Source: Caballeronia sp. SBC1
Lineage (GTDB): Bacteria; Pseudomonadota; Gammaproteobacteria; Burkholderiales; Burkholderiaceae
Direction: 5' to 3'
NCBI RefSeq assembly: GCF_011493005.1
Contig: NZ_CP049156.1
Span: 3,224,001-3,288,000 of the forward strand
DNA length: 64,000 nucleotides
In this document: positions 46,883 through 57,238 of the stretch, one piece after another
How the letters are laid out: the number at the start of each line of letters is the position of its first letter
Position numbering within the stretch: the stretch's first letter is position 1
The notes under the pieces: generated by a model
Seen by the model: the letters and a program-made list of their open reading frames with translations, nothing else
What the model was told of the DNA's origin: nothing
The model's database searches: none
Position numbers and translations under genes: made by a program

Positions 46883-47641
46883 ATGGACATCCAGGACAAC
46901 GTTTTTCTCGTCACCGGCGGCGCATCGGGTCTCGGCGCGGCGACAGCACAGCTTATCCGCGACCACGGCGGCAAGGTGGTGCTCGCCGACATGAACGAAG
47001 CCGGCGGCGAAAAGCTGGCGAAGGAACTCGGCGGTGTGTTCGTGAAATGCGACGTGAGCCGCGAGGAAGACGGCCAACGCGCCGTGGAAGCCGCGACGCA
47101 ACTCGGCAGCTTGCGCGGACTGGTCAACTGCGCGGGAATCGCGCCGGCCGCGAAGACGGTGGGCAAGGATGGCCCGCATGCACTCGATCTGTTCGCCAAG
47201 ACTATCGGCGTGAACCTGATCGGCACGTTCAACATGATCCGGCTGGCGGCGGCGGCCATGTCGAAGAACGAACCGAATGCAGCGGGCGAACGGGGCGTGA
47301 TCGTGAGCACGGCATCGGTGGCGGCTTACGATGGTCAGATCGGCCAGGCGGCTTACGCGGCATCAAAAGGCGGCGTGGTAGGCATGACGCTGCCGATCGC
47401 GCGCGATTTATCGCGCAACGGCATTCGCGTGATGACAATTGCACCGGGCATCTTCGAAACGCCGATGCTTCTCGGCATGCCGCAGGAAGTGCAGGACGCG
47501 CTCGGCGCGATGGTGCCGTTCCCCTCGCGTCTCGGCAAACCTAACGAGTACGCCATGCTGGTCAAGCAGATCTTCGACAATCCCATGCTCAACGGCGAAG
47601 TCATTCGCCTGGACGGCGCGATCCGGATGCAGCCGAAGTAA
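46883..47641 (+). CDS. SDR oxidoreductase, 3-hydroxyacyl-CoA dehydrogenase type 2-like
   Basis: 252-residue short-chain dehydrogenase. NAD loop [12 protein letters not shown] (residues 11-22), [21 protein letters not shown] (Ser) and YAASKGG (Tyr-x3-Lys). The insert of about 10 residues around [20 protein letters not shown] and the end [15 protein letters not shown] are the pattern of HSD17B10-type 3-hydroxyacyl-CoA dehydrogenases, so fatty acid or branched-chain acyl-CoA oxidation is plausible. AAGGAG is nine bases before the ATG. Stand-alone gene. Confidence 0.92.
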   Translation: MDIQDNVFLVTGGASGLGAATAQLIRDHGGKVVLADMNEAGGEKLAKELGGVFVKCDVSREEDGQRAVEAATQLGSLRGLVNCAGIAPAAKTVGKDGPHALDLFAKTIGVNLIGTFNMIRLAAAAMSKNEPNAAGERGVIVSTASVAAYDGQIGQAAYAASKGGVVGMTLPIARDLSRNGIRVMTIAPGIFETPMLLGMPQEVQDALGAMVPFPSRLGKPNEYAMLVKQIFDNPMLNGEVIRLDGAIRMQPK

Positions 47642-47797
47642 GTTTGCGGCTCGGCGGTGTTGGCTCGACGGGCTGGGTCGTATTCTCGGTTTCTATCGAA
47701 CCCGAAAATTCATCGCTAGCTTCGTTCACACCCCGAGAGGCGAATCACGTTATCGGCCGGACTGGTAGCGGCTAGCGCCATGGGCTTATGCGCCAAG

Positions 47798-47836
47798 AAA
47801 AACGGCGGCCATCGAAATGATGTGCCGCCGTTTTTT
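47798..47836. terminator. bidirectional terminator SDR / SirB1
   Basis: 12-bp stem AAAAACGGCGGC (47798-47809) with its complement 47824-47835, flanked by A and T runs; between convergent genes. Confidence 0.9.
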
Positions 47837-47863
47837 GATGGACTTTAGAACGGTGGAAACAAC

Positions 47864-48709
47864 TTACTCGCCGTTGTGCTGCATGCGCTGACGCAGCTCA
47901 TGCAACTCCGTCTCCACGACGGTCGCGTCTTCGGCGTCGGGCCGATCGTCAAGGTACCGGCGCAGGTCTTCAATTGCCGGGCGCAAGTAGTCCAGGCGCG
48001 CGTAAGCGAAGCCTCGATCGCGCACTTCTTCAATACTTCCCGGCATCAGGATCACCAACCGTTGCTGCACGGCGAGCAGCCGTTGCCAGCGCTCGGTCTG
48101 CAGATAAATGCTCTTCAGGTTACGCAGCATTCGTCCGATGATTTCGCGACGAGTTGCCGGTTGCAACAAGACCCGCAGCGCGCTACCAATGGACTCTCCC
48201 ACCCGCTGCACATACGGCTCGAGCATCTCGACCATTGCCGATTCGGACAGTGAATGGCCGGTGGTCGGATCGAGCATCACGTCGCCGTCAGGCGTGGTCA
48301 CGCGCAGCAGGAAGTGCGCCGGAAACGACACGCCACGCACCGGGATACCGAGCTGCTCGCTCATCTCCAGATACACGACGGCCAGCGAAATCGGAATTCC
48401 GCGGCGCCGCTTCAGCACCATGTTCAGGTGACTGTTATCGGGATCGTAGTAATCGTTGAGATTGCTGGTGAAACCCAGCTCGCGGAAGAAGAAACGATTC
48501 AGCACGCCGACTTTTTGCTTGATGTCGGCCTCATCGGGCATACGACGGCGCACGCGCAAAACCAGCTCGTCGATCTCAGCCAGTACGCCCTGCAAATCGA
48601 GATCCGGATACGCGTCCTGAGCGAGCGACAACGCCGCCTCGGTGAGCGGCAGACTCTCGTCCTCCGCCACTAGCGAGGTGAAATAGTCGAGGATGCGCGT
48701 CGTCGTCAT
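47864..48709 (-). CDS. SirB1-type transglutaminase-like/TPR protein
   Basis: 281 residues. Transglutaminase-like N-terminal domain (about residues 25-185) with NRFFFRELGFTSNLNDYYDPDNSHLNMVLKRRRGIPISLAVVYLEMSEQLGI (abbreviated by its blocks RRRGIPISL and GFTSN), SFPAHFLLR and DPTTG. The C-terminal 90 residues are TPR-like helices. This is the SirB1/YchA family; role not established. Four-base overlap (ATGA) with the murJ stop indicates co-translation with murJ. Confidence 0.88.
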   Translation of the reverse strand: MTTTRILDYFTSLVAEDESLPLTEAALSLAQDAYPDLDLQGVLAEIDELVLRVRRRMPDEADIKQKVGVLNRFFFRELGFTSNLNDYYDPDNSHLNMVLKRRRGIPISLAVVYLEMSEQLGIPVRGVSFPAHFLLRVTTPDGDVMLDPTTGHSLSESAMVEMLEPYVQRVGESIGSALRVLLQPATRREIIGRMLRNLKSIYLQTERWQRLLAVQQRLVILMPGSIEEVRDRGFAYARLDYLRPAIEDLRRYLDDRPDAEDATVVETELHELRQRMQHNGE

Positions 48710-50259
48710 TGAAGCGTCCGCCTTCTGAAATACGCGTATTTAAAGCCCATCGCGGAGAGCATACCGAAATATAGCGCACCGAATACAACCAGGCTTGCAC
48801 CGAGAAGCATGATTCGCTCCAGAGGCGCGGCGCGCATGCCGATCCAGTCGAAATTGCCGGCCACCCAATGCATCACGCCGGCGAGCACAAGGCACGCGCC
48901 GACAAGTTGCACGAAGAAGCGCGTCCATCCCGGCGAGGGTTGATAAATCCCGCGCTTCCTTAAGCCGATAAACAACAACGTTGCGTTCACGCATGCGCCC
49001 AGGCCGATCGACAGCGTCAATCCGGCGTGCGCGAAGATTGGCACGAAGATCAGGTTGCTAAGCTGAATGGCGATCAACACGATGATGCCGATGATCACCG
49101 GCGTCTTGATGTCCTGCTTCGCGTAAAAACCGGGCGTGAGGATCTTGATCAGGATCAGCCCGACCAATCCGACGCCATACGCTGACAACGCCCGGCCGAC
49201 CATCACGACGGAATGCGCATCGAATTTACCGTAGTGGAACAGCGTGGCCGTCAGGGGTTCAGCGAAGAAAAACAGCGCGCATCCGCTTGGCGCCGCCATC
49301 AGGAACGTGATCCGCAGCCCCCAGTCGAGGAGCGCCGAATATTCGACCGGATCGGCGTCCACGTGCGCCTTCGAGAGACTTGGCAACAGGATGGTGCCCA
49401 GCGCCGCGCCGAGCAGCGCGGTCGGAAACTCCATCAGGCGATCGGAATAATTGATCCACGACACAGCGCCCGGACCCAGCCGCGACGCAATGTTCGTATT
49501 GATGATCAGGCTCAGTTGGGCGACCGACACGCCGAACGTCATGGGAACCATTTTGATCAGCACGCGCTTGACGCCCGGATGCCGCAACGCCCGGAAAAAA
49601 TTCAGCCCGATGCGCGGGATCATGTCGATCTTCTTGAGGCCGGGCAACTGCACGAGAAACTGCAGCACGCCGCCCACAATCACCGCATAGGCAAGCGCAT
49701 AAACAGGCACTTTCAGATGTGGCGCAAGAAAGATGGCGGCCGCGATGAACGACACGTTGAGCAGCACGGGCGCGAATGCCGGCAGGGAGAACTGCCGGTA
49801 GGTGTTGAGTACCCCGGACGCCAGCGAAGTCAGCGAGATGAAGATGATGTACGGGAACATGATCTGGGTCATGGTCACCGCGAGGCCGAACGCGCGGCCG
49901 TCGTGCTCAAGCCCCGACGCCACGGCGAACACGACCCAGGATGCGCCCGCTACGCCCGCGAGCGATACGACTGCCAGCGCCCAGGCGAGCACCGTCGACA
50001 TGGCGTCGACGAGGGCCTTGGTGGCGTCGTGACCTTCTGTATTCTTGAACTCGGCAAGGATAGGCACGAATGCCTGCGAGAATGCTCCTTCAGCGGACAA
50101 GCGCCGCAACAGGTTGGGTATGCGGAAGGCGACGTAGAACGCGTCGGTGAATTGACTGGCGCCGAAGGCTCGCGCGATCAGCGTTTCGCGGACCAGGCCG
50201 GTCACGCGGGAAAGCAGCGTGAAGCCGCTGACCGTCAGTAGGGCTCGGAATAGATTCAT
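48706..50259 (-). CDS. murJ: lipid II flippase MurJ
   Basis: 517-residue MOP-superfamily protein with 14 membrane helices. SGFTLLSRVTGLVRETLIARAFGASQFTDAFYVAFRIPNLLRRLSAEGAFSQAFVPI is the hallmark start (residues 11-67; quoted in parts such as FRIPNLLRRLSAEGAFSQ); WINYSDRLMEFPTALLGAALGTILLPSLSK is the second conserved block. It moves lipid II across the inner membrane for peptidoglycan synthesis. The gene is immediately followed by the SirB1-like gene. Confidence 0.97.
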   Translation of the reverse strand: MNLFRALLTVSGFTLLSRVTGLVRETLIARAFGASQFTDAFYVAFRIPNLLRRLSAEGAFSQAFVPILAEFKNTEGHDATKALVDAMSTVLAWALAVVSLAGVAGASWVVFAVASGLEHDGRAFGLAVTMTQIMFPYIIFISLTSLASGVLNTYRQFSLPAFAPVLLNVSFIAAAIFLAPHLKVPVYALAYAVIVGGVLQFLVQLPGLKKIDMIPRIGLNFFRALRHPGVKRVLIKMVPMTFGVSVAQLSLIINTNIASRLGPGAVSWINYSDRLMEFPTALLGAALGTILLPSLSKAHVDADPVEYSALLDWGLRITFLMAAPSGCALFFFAEPLTATLFHYGKFDAHSVVMVGRALSAYGVGLVGLILIKILTPGFYAKQDIKTPVIIGIIVLIAIQLSNLIFVPIFAHAGLTLSIGLGACVNATLLFIGLRKRGIYQPSPGWTRFFVQLVGACLVLAGVMHWVAGNFDWIGMRAAPLERIMLLGASLVVFGALYFGMLSAMGFKYAYFRRRTLQ

Positions 50260-50370
50260 GGGGCGTTGATTATACGGGCCGCATTATGAATACGACGCGT
50301 CGCAACATTTGCTGAATCGTTAGAATTTGCAACTTTGGTCGCTAGGTCGCCTACGAGCAGCTCGGATGCA

Positions 50371-50402
50371 GCTTGCTTACTGCTTGCGTACTGCTTGCGT
50401 GC
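50371..50402. repeat. short tandem repeat
   Basis: TACTGCTTGCG occurs twice head to tail (50378-50388, 50389-50399), preceded by the related GCTTGCT and followed by TGCTGCTCG; slippage-prone sequence between the two divergent promoters. Confidence 0.7.
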
Positions 50403-50476
50403 TGCTCGCTGCTGTTATGCTGCGTCCGGGTTCGCCGGGTAGACGCCCTGCGACACCGGCCAAAAACCAGCCGCGC

Positions 50477-50506
50477 TTGCCAGTCCCATGATTTCGTTGC
50501 TATAAT
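50477..50506 (+). promoter_or_regulatory. rpsT promoter
   Basis: TTGCCA (50477-50482), 18-base spacer, perfect TATAAT (50501-50506) with an upstream TGC giving an extended -10. The predicted transcript start is about 265 bases before rpsT, giving a long leader. Confidence 0.8.
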
Positions 50507-50777
50507 CGCCGGTTTCGAAGCTCCTGAATCCGCTTTCGGCACTTCTATGCAAGTTGTAAATTGCCTAAGAGTTGCCTAAGAGCATGGCGGCTTCGCGTCT
50601 TCTTTCGACGTTTTTTGCGCTTTCGGGCAATCGATCCCGAGGGTTTGATCATAAACAGCGCATCGGATTGACCTCGTTTTATCTTGTGTGGAGTCGGGCC
50701 AGCATTGAGTTGGATCCGCTCCAGAAGCAAAACGGGAAGCGCTGAAACACATAGCTGGAACAGGATAAGGAACCGTC

Positions 50778-51056
50778 ATGGCAAATACAGCACAAGCCCG
50801 CAAGCGCGCCCGTCAAGGCGCCAAGGCAAACTCGCACAACTCGGCGCTGCGCTCGAAATTCCGCACCGCCATCAAGGCAGTTCGCAAGGCGATCGACGCC
50901 GGCGACCAAGCCAAGGCTGCAGAAATCTACAAGACGTCGGTCAAGACCATCGACATCATTGCGGACAAGCGCATCGTTCACAAGAACAAGGCTGCTCGCC
51001 ATAAGAGCCGTCTGTCGGCTGCTATCAAGGGCCTGCAAGCAACTGCTGCTGCTTAA
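50778..51056 (+). CDS. rpsT: 30S ribosomal protein S20
   Basis: 92-residue S20: [33 protein letters not shown] (blocks [12 protein letters not shown] and [13 protein letters not shown]), [28 protein letters not shown], ending GLQATAAA. It binds 16S rRNA in the 30S body. In E. coli S20 controls its own translation; the long leader seen here would give room for similar control, which is inference. Confidence 0.99.
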   Translation: MANTAQARKRARQGAKANSHNSALRSKFRTAIKAVRKAIDAGDQAKAAEIYKTSVKTIDIIADKRIVHKNKAARHKSRLSAAIKGLQATAAA

Positions 51057-51175
51057 GTCTGGTAGTCGCCCATTGCGTGCCTTTGGTTTGACGGGCGCGT
51101 GACAGGCTGCTGCTTCGGTTTTGCTCCGATTTGTCCTGACGCTTAAAACAGCAAACGGCAACAAGAGGCAGCAAT

Positions 51176-51202
51176 AAAAAAACCCGCTATGGCGGGTTTT
51201 TT
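51176..51202. terminator. bidirectional terminator rpsT / DUF3579
   Basis: Stem AAAAAACCCGC (51176-51186ff) with GCGGGTTTTTT across a TAT(G) loop; A and T runs on both sides between convergent genes. Confidence 0.92.
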
Positions 51203-51249
51203 GTCGTGTGCATCGAAAGGAGGCCTTCTCAGAGGCCCTTCCCGCTCAG

Positions 51250-51591
51250 TTAGCCGCTCGTTGAGCCGTGTTGCTGCGTGGCATGATGCGGCGGCAATTC
51301 GCACGCCTCCGTCACAAGAAGATCATTGTCTTTAGCGAAGTTCATCACGAAATCGAAAGCCATAGGCTCAATGTCACGCAAGCGGGAATCGAGAATCACC
51401 GTCTTCACGTTACCGAGCAAGGTCGGGCGCACATAAACGGAATACTGCAACCGGGCATTGGGCCCGCGCTTGCCCGGGCCGAACCCCGACATCACGCCGC
51501 AAAGCCGTTCCGACCAGTCGCTCGGCCGAAAAGTCTTGCCGTTCGACGTAACGCCCTGGATGAAGTATTCGGTTGGAATTGTTTCGGCCAT
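51250..51591 (-). CDS. DUF3579 family protein
   Basis: 113 residues: FIQGVTSNGKTFRPSDWSERLCGVMSGFG, PNARLQYSVYVRPT and VILDSRLRDIEPMAFDFVMNFAKDNDL are the family blocks. No membrane or signal sequence. The family is largely confined to beta-proteobacteria and has no known role. The start ATG at 51591 is used; the seven codons before it are open but not conserved. Convergent with rpsT, divergent from argF. Confidence 0.9.
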   Translation of the reverse strand: MAETIPTEYFIQGVTSNGKTFRPSDWSERLCGVMSGFGPGKRGPNARLQYSVYVRPTLLGNVKTVILDSRLRDIEPMAFDFVMNFAKDNDLLVTEACELPPHHATQQHGSTSG

Positions 51592-52265
51592 GTAGGAATA
51601 CCTGTTTGACAACCGGCGGAGAACGCCGGCGAACGCGCATGCATGGTTGGCAAGGTGAACCGGAAAGTCATCGGCTGCAACCTCCGGCGCTGAACTCCGC
51701 CTCGTTCGGCAGCGTCGCGGCCGGGAAGACCCAGCCTCTTTCTTCGACCTGCAGCCACCCGCTCATCGACCGCGTCGACCTGATTCCGACGTCGCCGAAC
51801 TGCCTTGAGCGCGCAATCAACTCATCATGATGACGCCGGTCACGGCTGCCCGCCAGACGGACTGCTCGGGTAGATGGGCAGGTGTCAGCGAGACGAACTC
51901 GCTTGAGCGCGAACTGCTCTGGCTCCCGCGCGCTGCAACGTTAAAAGCAACGATGAATCTGCGTGTTTAGTCCGCGGGTTGACTCTGCGGGTTGACTCTA
52001 TTTAAGCCCGCGAATGGATCTGCTTCGTAAGCATTCGAAAGGTGCCAAGACTGCGCGAGAAACCTGCCGGATTATACAGCAGAGGCCCTTTTTCCGCACT
52101 GCACACAAAGCCTCTAAACCGTGCCAGACGGTGTATGGCGGCGCACATCGGCTATTTGGCGACCTCGTCAAACGCAAGAAATTCCTTTATGCTGAAATTC
52201 GATACCACCACGACGGCGGCGCCGTCCGGCACATTTGCCGGCTGAAGCCGCCGTACGCATTTTTC
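51592..52265. promoter_or_regulatory. 674-base region upstream of argF
   Basis: Divergent region DUF3579/argF. At 51974-51999 a 13-bp unit GCGGGTTGACTCT is directly repeated, giving two TTGACT -35-like boxes, followed by TATTTA at 51999. The spacing to the first box is too short for sigma70 but the pair could be a regulator site. No small gene is convincing; the long open frame in argF's frame upstream of 52266 lacks family-like residues. Confidence 0.5.
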
Positions 52266-53195
52266 ATGACCGAAAAAAAAATTCGCCACTACCTGCAGTT
52301 CAAGGATTTCTCTCTCGACGACTATGACTACGTGCTCGAACGCGCGCGTATTCTCAAGCGCAAGTTCAAGAGCTACGAGACCTACCATCCTCTGCACGAC
52401 CGCACGCTGGCGATGATCTTCGAGAAGAATTCAACGCGTACTAGGCTCTCGTTCGAAGCGGGTATCTTCCAGCTTGGCGGCCACGCCGTGTTCCTCAGCA
52501 CACGCGACACGCAACTCGGCCGCGGCGAACCTATCGAGGACGCGGCGCAAGTGGTGTCGCGCATGGTCGACATCATCATGATCCGCACGTTTGGCCAGCA
52601 CATCATCCAGCGCTTCGCCGAAAATTCGCGCGTGCCGGTGATCAACGGTTTGACGAACGAATATCACCCGTGCCAGGTTCTTGCCGACGTCTTTACCTAC
52701 TATGAATTGCGCGGCCCCATCGCGGGGAAAACCGTGGCCTGGGTCGGTGACGCGAACAACATGCTGTACACGTGGATCGAAGCCGCGCAGATTCTCGGGT
52801 TCAAGTTGCGCCTGTCCACGCCGCCCGGTTACGCGCTCGACCATTCGTTGGTATCGGCCGATAGCGCGCCGTTCTACGAAGAATTCGCCGATCCGAACGA
52901 CGCCTGCGCCGGCGCAGACCTTGTCACCACCGACGTCTGGACCAGCATGGGCTTCGAAGCCGAGAACGAAGTGCGCAAGAAGGCCTTCGCCGACTGGTGC
53001 GTCGACTCGGACATGATGGCGCGCGCTCATCCGGACGCCCTCTTCATGCACTGCCTGCCCGCACACCGCGGCGAGGAAGTGAGCGCCGAGGTGATCGACG
53101 GCCCACAGAGCGTAGTGTGGGACGAAGCTGAGAACCGGCTGCACGTCCAGAAGGCGCTGATGGAATATCTGCTGCTCGGCAAACTCAATCACTGA
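52266..53195 (+). CDS. argF: ornithine carbamoyltransferase
   Basis: 309-residue OTCase of arginine synthesis (ornithine + carbamoyl phosphate to citrulline). Carbamoyl-phosphate motif EKNSTRTRLSFE, HPCQVLAD, WVGDANNM, and the ornithine-binding Cys loop MHCLPAHRGEE. The ATG at 52266 gives the family-like start MTEKKIRHYLQFKDFS; the 84 upstream in-frame codons are not conserved. argG follows by 180 bases in the same direction. Confidence 0.98.
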   Translation: MTEKKIRHYLQFKDFSLDDYDYVLERARILKRKFKSYETYHPLHDRTLAMIFEKNSTRTRLSFEAGIFQLGGHAVFLSTRDTQLGRGEPIEDAAQVVSRMVDIIMIRTFGQHIIQRFAENSRVPVINGLTNEYHPCQVLADVFTYYELRGPIAGKTVAWVGDANNMLYTWIEAAQILGFKLRLSTPPGYALDHSLVSADSAPFYEEFADPNDACAGADLVTTDVWTSMGFEAENEVRKKAFADWCVDSDMMARAHPDALFMHCLPAHRGEEVSAEVIDGPQSVVWDEAENRLHVQKALMEYLLLGKLNH

Positions 53196-53375
53196 GCGGC
53201 TTTGAATAAGCGGCTTGATCGAGCCGATTGCAACGTTTAGCTAACCGTGCGGCGTTTCCATCGAAACGCCGTGTCGCCCCGAAAATGCGGAACGCCCGCC
53301 ATTTGATGTCAAAATAGTGGTTTTCCGCGCGCTGAAAGCCCGGCGCACACCGTTTTCCAGCCATACGAGTTCACC

Positions 53376-54605
53376 ATGAGCGATATCAAAAAAGTCGTGC
53401 TCGCCTACTCAGGCGGCCTCGATACCTCCGTCATCCTGAAGTGGTTGCAAGACAACTACGACGCCGAAGTCGTGACGTTCACCGCTGACATCGGTCAGGG
53501 CGAAGAACTCGAACCGGCGCGCAAGAAAGCGCTGCAGCTCGGCATCAAGCAGGACAACATCTTCATTGAAGATCTGCGTGAGGAGTTTGTCCGCGACTTC
53601 GTGTTCCCCATGTTCCGCGCCAATACCGTTTATGAAGGCGAATACTTGCTGGGCACGTCGATCGCGCGTCCGCTGATCGCGAAACGGCAGATTGAGATCG
53701 CCCGCGCGGTGGGTGCGCAATCCGTGTCGCACGGTGCGACCGGCAAGGGCAACGACCAGGTGCGTTTCGAGTTGGGTTATTACTCGCTCGAGCCGGGTAT
53801 CAAGGTGATCGCGCCGTGGCGTGAATGGGATTTACTGTCGCGTGAAAAGCTGCTGGCTTACGCGGAAAAGGCGGGCATTCCGATCGAAATGAAGCACAAG
53901 CAAGGCGGCGCGCCCTACTCCATGGACGCGAACCTGCTGCATATCTCGTTCGAAGGCCGTCACCTGGAAGATCCGAAGGCTGAAGCCGAAGCCGATATGT
54001 GGCGCTGGACGGTCGCGCCCGAAGACGCGCCGGACCAGCCGGAATATCTGGATATCGAATACGAGAAGGGTGATCCGGTTGCGCTGAACGGCAAGCGCTT
54101 GTCGCCGGCGGAAATGCTGACGGAATTGAATGCGATCGGCGGCAAGCATGGCGTTGGCCGGCTGGATCTGGTCGAGAACCGCTATGTCGGCATGAAGTCA
54201 CGGGGTTGTTACGAAACGCCGGGCGGCACGATCATGCTCAAGGCGCATCGCGGGATTGAGTCGATCACGCTGGATCGCGAAGTCGCGCATCTGAAGGACG
54301 ACCTGATGCCGCGTTACGCCGCGCTGATTTACAACGGCTACTGGTGGAGCCCGGAGCGGCGCGCGCTGCAAGTGCTTATCGACCATACGCAGGACAAGGT
54401 CAACGGCTGGACGCGCGTGAAGCTGTACAAGGGCAGCGTGACGGTGGTTGCACGCGATTCGAAGGAAACGCTGTTCGACAAGAACATTGCTACGTTCGAT
54501 GACGACGGCGGCGCGTACGATCAGGCCGATGCTGGCGGGTTCATCAAGCTGAACGCGTTGCGGATGCGGATTGCGGAAAATGCACGCCGCAAGCGCGGCG
54601 GCTGA
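53376..54605 (+). CDS. argG: argininosuccinate synthase
   Basis: 409-residue ASS. ATP-pyrophosphatase P-loop [16 protein letters not shown] (residues 9-24), [22 protein letters not shown] and [13 protein letters not shown]. It joins citrulline and aspartate, the step after argF. It starts [14 protein letters not shown], as in the non-fungal type 1 enzyme. Followed by a strong terminator. Confidence 0.99.
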   Translation: MSDIKKVVLAYSGGLDTSVILKWLQDNYDAEVVTFTADIGQGEELEPARKKALQLGIKQDNIFIEDLREEFVRDFVFPMFRANTVYEGEYLLGTSIARPLIAKRQIEIARAVGAQSVSHGATGKGNDQVRFELGYYSLEPGIKVIAPWREWDLLSREKLLAYAEKAGIPIEMKHKQGGAPYSMDANLLHISFEGRHLEDPKAEAEADMWRWTVAPEDAPDQPEYLDIEYEKGDPVALNGKRLSPAEMLTELNAIGGKHGVGRLDLVENRYVGMKSRGCYETPGGTIMLKAHRGIESITLDREVAHLKDDLMPRYAALIYNGYWWSPERRALQVLIDHTQDKVNGWTRVKLYKGSVTVVARDSKETLFDKNIATFDDDGGAYDQADAGGFIKLNALRMRIAENARRKRGG

Positions 54606-54634
54606 GTTAGTCCGACTTTGTTGATGTTGAAATG

Positions 54635-54659
54635 AAAAACCCGCTTCGGCGGGTTTTTT
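54635..54659. terminator. bidirectional terminator argG / murB
   Basis: AAAAACCCGC-TTCG-GCGGGTTTTTT at 54635-54659: 10-bp stem, TTCG tetraloop, A- and T-runs; convergent with murB. Confidence 0.95.
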
Positions 54660-54795
54660 GTTGAAGGGCGCGATGTCTTGCGGCGCCTGCCTGGGGGTGA
54701 CTTATGTACGTCAGTTTGCTGCCGTCGCCTACGTCCGCCAGTTGCGGCGACGTTCGGCGAATACAACAGCGCTTTTCTTTCGCAGCAGTTTTAAA

Positions 54796-55815
54796 TCAAA
54801 GACACACCGGCTCCGCTTCAAGCTCGACCGCGAAACGCGCGTGTACGTCGCGTTTAATGGCGGCGGCGAGTTCCAGGATTTGTGCGCCCGACGCGCCACC
54901 GCGGTTCACCAGAACCAGCGCCTGCCGGTCGTGCACAGCGGCCGCACCGATCGCCCGGCCTTTCCAGCCGCATTGATCGATCAGCCATCCTGCGGCCAGT
55001 TTGAACTGACCATCGTGCTGCTTGTAAGACACCAGCTCCGGCTCGAGCGCCTTCAACGCGTCAAAGGCCGCGGCACTCACAACCGGATTCTTGAAGAAGC
55101 TTCCCGCGTTTCCAAGCACCCGCCAGTCTGGCAACTTTGCCTGCCGGACCGCGACCACCGCATCGAAGATAGCCTGGGGATTGTTCGCGCCCCTCGTCTC
55201 GAGCACGCGCGCGATATCCGCGTAGTCCGCGCGTGGCGTCCACGCTTTCGGCAGACGAAAGGTCACCGATACGATCACAAAACGCCCACGCCCTTCCTGC
55301 TTGAAAAAACTGTCGCGGTACCCGAACGCGCATGCATCGCGATCAAATTCACGCGTTTCTCCCGTCGATAATTCGATCGCGCGTAAACGGTCGAAGCGCT
55401 CGCCCATTTCCAGCCCATAGGCGCCTATGTTCTGGATTGGCGCCGCGCCCACCGTGCCGGGAATCAACGCGAGATTTTCGAGCCCGGGCAAACCCTGCGA
55501 CAACGTCCACGCGACGAACTCGTGCCAGTTCTCACCCGCGCCGGCTTCTACAAAAACGGCTTCGCAATCTTCGTTGATCACGCGGCGGCCGCGCAATTCA
55601 ATGAGCAACGCGACACCGTCGAAATTGCGCGTCAGCACAACATTGCTGCCGCCGCCGAGCACCAGTTGCGGCAGGCCGTTTATACGGGCGTCGCGAGCAA
55701 GCGCCGGGATCTGCGCTTCTTCCGTCAGCCGAACGGCGTGCTTGGCGCGGACGTCGAAACCGAACGTGTTATGCGCGAGCAGCGGGTAATCGGAGAGAAA
55801 TTGGGACTCGGACAT
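54796..55815 (-). CDS. murB: UDP-N-acetylenolpyruvoylglucosamine reductase
   Basis: 339-residue MurB, type I. FAD-binding [12 protein letters not shown] (about residues 51-62), [22 protein letters not shown], and the catalytic Ser in [11 protein letters not shown] (about residues 235-245), with the end block [14 protein letters not shown]. Converts UDP-GlcNAc-enolpyruvate to UDP-MurNAc in the cytoplasm. It is divergent from yajQ with a 136-base gap. Confidence 0.97.
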   Translation of the reverse strand: MSESQFLSDYPLLAHNTFGFDVRAKHAVRLTEEAQIPALARDARINGLPQLVLGGGSNVVLTRNFDGVALLIELRGRRVINEDCEAVFVEAGAGENWHEFVAWTLSQGLPGLENLALIPGTVGAAPIQNIGAYGLEMGERFDRLRAIELSTGETREFDRDACAFGYRDSFFKQEGRGRFVIVSVTFRLPKAWTPRADYADIARVLETRGANNPQAIFDAVVAVRQAKLPDWRVLGNAGSFFKNPVVSAAAFDALKALEPELVSYKQHDGQFKLAAGWLIDQCGWKGRAIGAAAVHDRQALVLVNRGGASGAQILELAAAIKRDVHARFAVELEAEPVCL

Positions 55816-55951
55816 TGAGGAAGCGCTGGGTCAGGATCTGGGGCGGCCTTGGGTAAACCGGGACGGCATCGGTAGAATGACGTTGGTCCGTGATTATAGC
55901 GAGTGCGTGCGAGCCTTACGTCACGCCTCGCCTCAACGAAGGGGAATGCAG

Positions 55952-56437
55952 ATGCCATCGTTTGACGTCGTCAGCGAAGCAAACATGATCGAGGTGAAAA
56001 ACGCCATCGAACAATCGAACAAGGAAATTGCCACGCGCTTCGACTTCAAGGGTTCGGACGCGCGCGTCGAGCAAAAGGATCGTGAACTGACGCTTTTTGC
56101 CGACGACGATTTCAAGCTCGGCCAGGTCAAGGACGTGGTGTTGTCGAAACTCGCAAAACGCAATGTGGACGTGCGCTTTCTCGATTACGGCAAGATCGAA
56201 AAAATTGGCGGCGACAAGCTGAAGCAGGTCGTCGAGATCAAGAAGGGTGTCACCGGTGATCTGGCAAAGAAGATCGTCAAGATGATCAAGGACAGCAAGA
56301 TCAAGGTCCAGGCAAGCATTCAGGGCGACTCGGTGCGCATCAACGGCACAAAGCGTGATGACCTGCAGAGCGCAATTGCGTTGCTGAAGAAGGACGTGAC
56401 GGACACGCCGCTGGATTTTAATAATTTCCGCGATTGA
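55952..56437 (+). CDS. YajQ family nucleotide-binding protein
   Basis: 161-residue YajQ/UPF0234 protein: [34 protein letters not shown] and [18 protein letters not shown]. Made of two ferredoxin-like domains; relatives bind nucleotides, including c-di-GMP in Xanthomonas, Pseudomonas and Burkholderia-type YajQ. The preferred ATG 55952 follows GGGGAATGCAG, with an in-frame ATG two codons upstream. Confidence 0.94.
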   Translation: MPSFDVVSEANMIEVKNAIEQSNKEIATRFDFKGSDARVEQKDRELTLFADDDFKLGQVKDVVLSKLAKRNVDVRFLDYGKIEKIGGDKLKQVVEIKKGVTGDLAKKIVKMIKDSKIKVQASIQGDSVRINGTKRDDLQSAIALLKKDVTDTPLDFNNFRD

Positions 56438-56488
56438 GCGTGACCGGATTGCGTTAACCGGTTTGCATTGATTCAGGCATCGCAATGA

Positions 56489-56521
56489 GTGAGAAAGCCG
56501 CCTTCAGGGCGGCTTTCTCAC
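56489..56521. terminator. 14-bp hairpin between yajQ and plsY
   Basis: GTGAGAAAGCCGCC (56489-56502) / perfect complement 56508-56521, loop TTCAG. It lacks a clean T-run outside the stem, but lies between the convergent yajQ and plsY and is probably a shared terminator. Confidence 0.7.
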
Positions 56522-56546
56522 TTCGACGGCGCGCTTTTGCGGCTGT

Positions 56547-57170
56547 TTATTTAGCCGCTTCCACCGCCGGCTTCTTCTCTCCGATCCGGCTTTCCTTCCC
56601 ATCAAGCAGTTTCTTGATATTCCCGCGATGCCGCCAGATCAGCAGCGCGCTCATTGCGGCAACGGCCAGCGATATGCGGCTCGGGCCGAAGAGGAATACG
56701 TCGAAGAACGGCGCGAATACCGCCGACACCAACGCCGCCAGCGACGAATACCGGAAGAAGAACGCGATGATCACCCACGTCAGCAAGGTGGCCAGCCCCA
56801 ACACCGGGTTGATGGCGAGCAGCACGCCTGCCGCGGTCGCAACGCCTTTGCCGCCTTGAAACTTGAAGAATATCGGGAACAAATGCCCGAGAAACACGGC
56901 GATGGCGGCCAGCGCGATAGCCGTGGAATCCAGCCCGAACCGGGTGCCGAAATGCACGACGACCCACACGGGTAGCCAGCCTTTGAACGCATCGCCGAGC
57001 AGCGTCAGGATGGCTGCCAGCTTGTTGCCCGTGCGCAGCACGTTCGTCGCACCCGGGTTGCCGGAACCGTACGAACGCGGGTCGGCAAGACCCATGGCCG
57101 AGCTGACCACCACTGCAAACGAGATCGAGCCGATCAGGTAAGCAACCACAGCAACAATCACATTGTTCAT
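56547..57170 (-). CDS. plsY: glycerol-3-phosphate acyltransferase PlsY
   Basis: 207 residues, five membrane helices. Family motifs: [37 protein letters not shown] (blocks SGNPGATN), [18 protein letters not shown] (motif 2) and the later [20 protein letters not shown]. PlsY uses acyl phosphate to acylate glycerol-3-phosphate, the first step of phospholipid synthesis; PlsX is not in the window. A cytoplasmic tail rich in Lys/Ala ends the protein. Confidence 0.96.
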   Translation of the reverse strand: MNNVIVAVVAYLIGSISFAVVVSSAMGLADPRSYGSGNPGATNVLRTGNKLAAILTLLGDAFKGWLPVWVVVHFGTRFGLDSTAIALAAIAVFLGHLFPIFFKFQGGKGVATAAGVLLAINPVLGLATLLTWVIIAFFFRYSSLAALVSAVFAPFFDVFLFGPSRISLAVAAMSALLIWRHRGNIKKLLDGKESRIGEKKPAVEAAK

Positions 57171-57238
57171 TGATTTCTTCTTATCTTCGGGGACGTCAAG
57201 CGTGAATGAGACATGAGCAGGACTTCAGGACGCGCATT

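Larger units (their letters stand above)
50260..50777. promoter_or_regulatory. murJ / rpsT divergent intergenic region
   Basis: 518 bases holding both promoters. The rpsT promoter at 50477-50506 is clear; downstream the putative rpsT leader is about 265 bases and contains an 11-bp direct repeat TTGCCTAAGAG (50561-50571, 50572-50582). No small gene is convincing. Confidence 0.6.
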
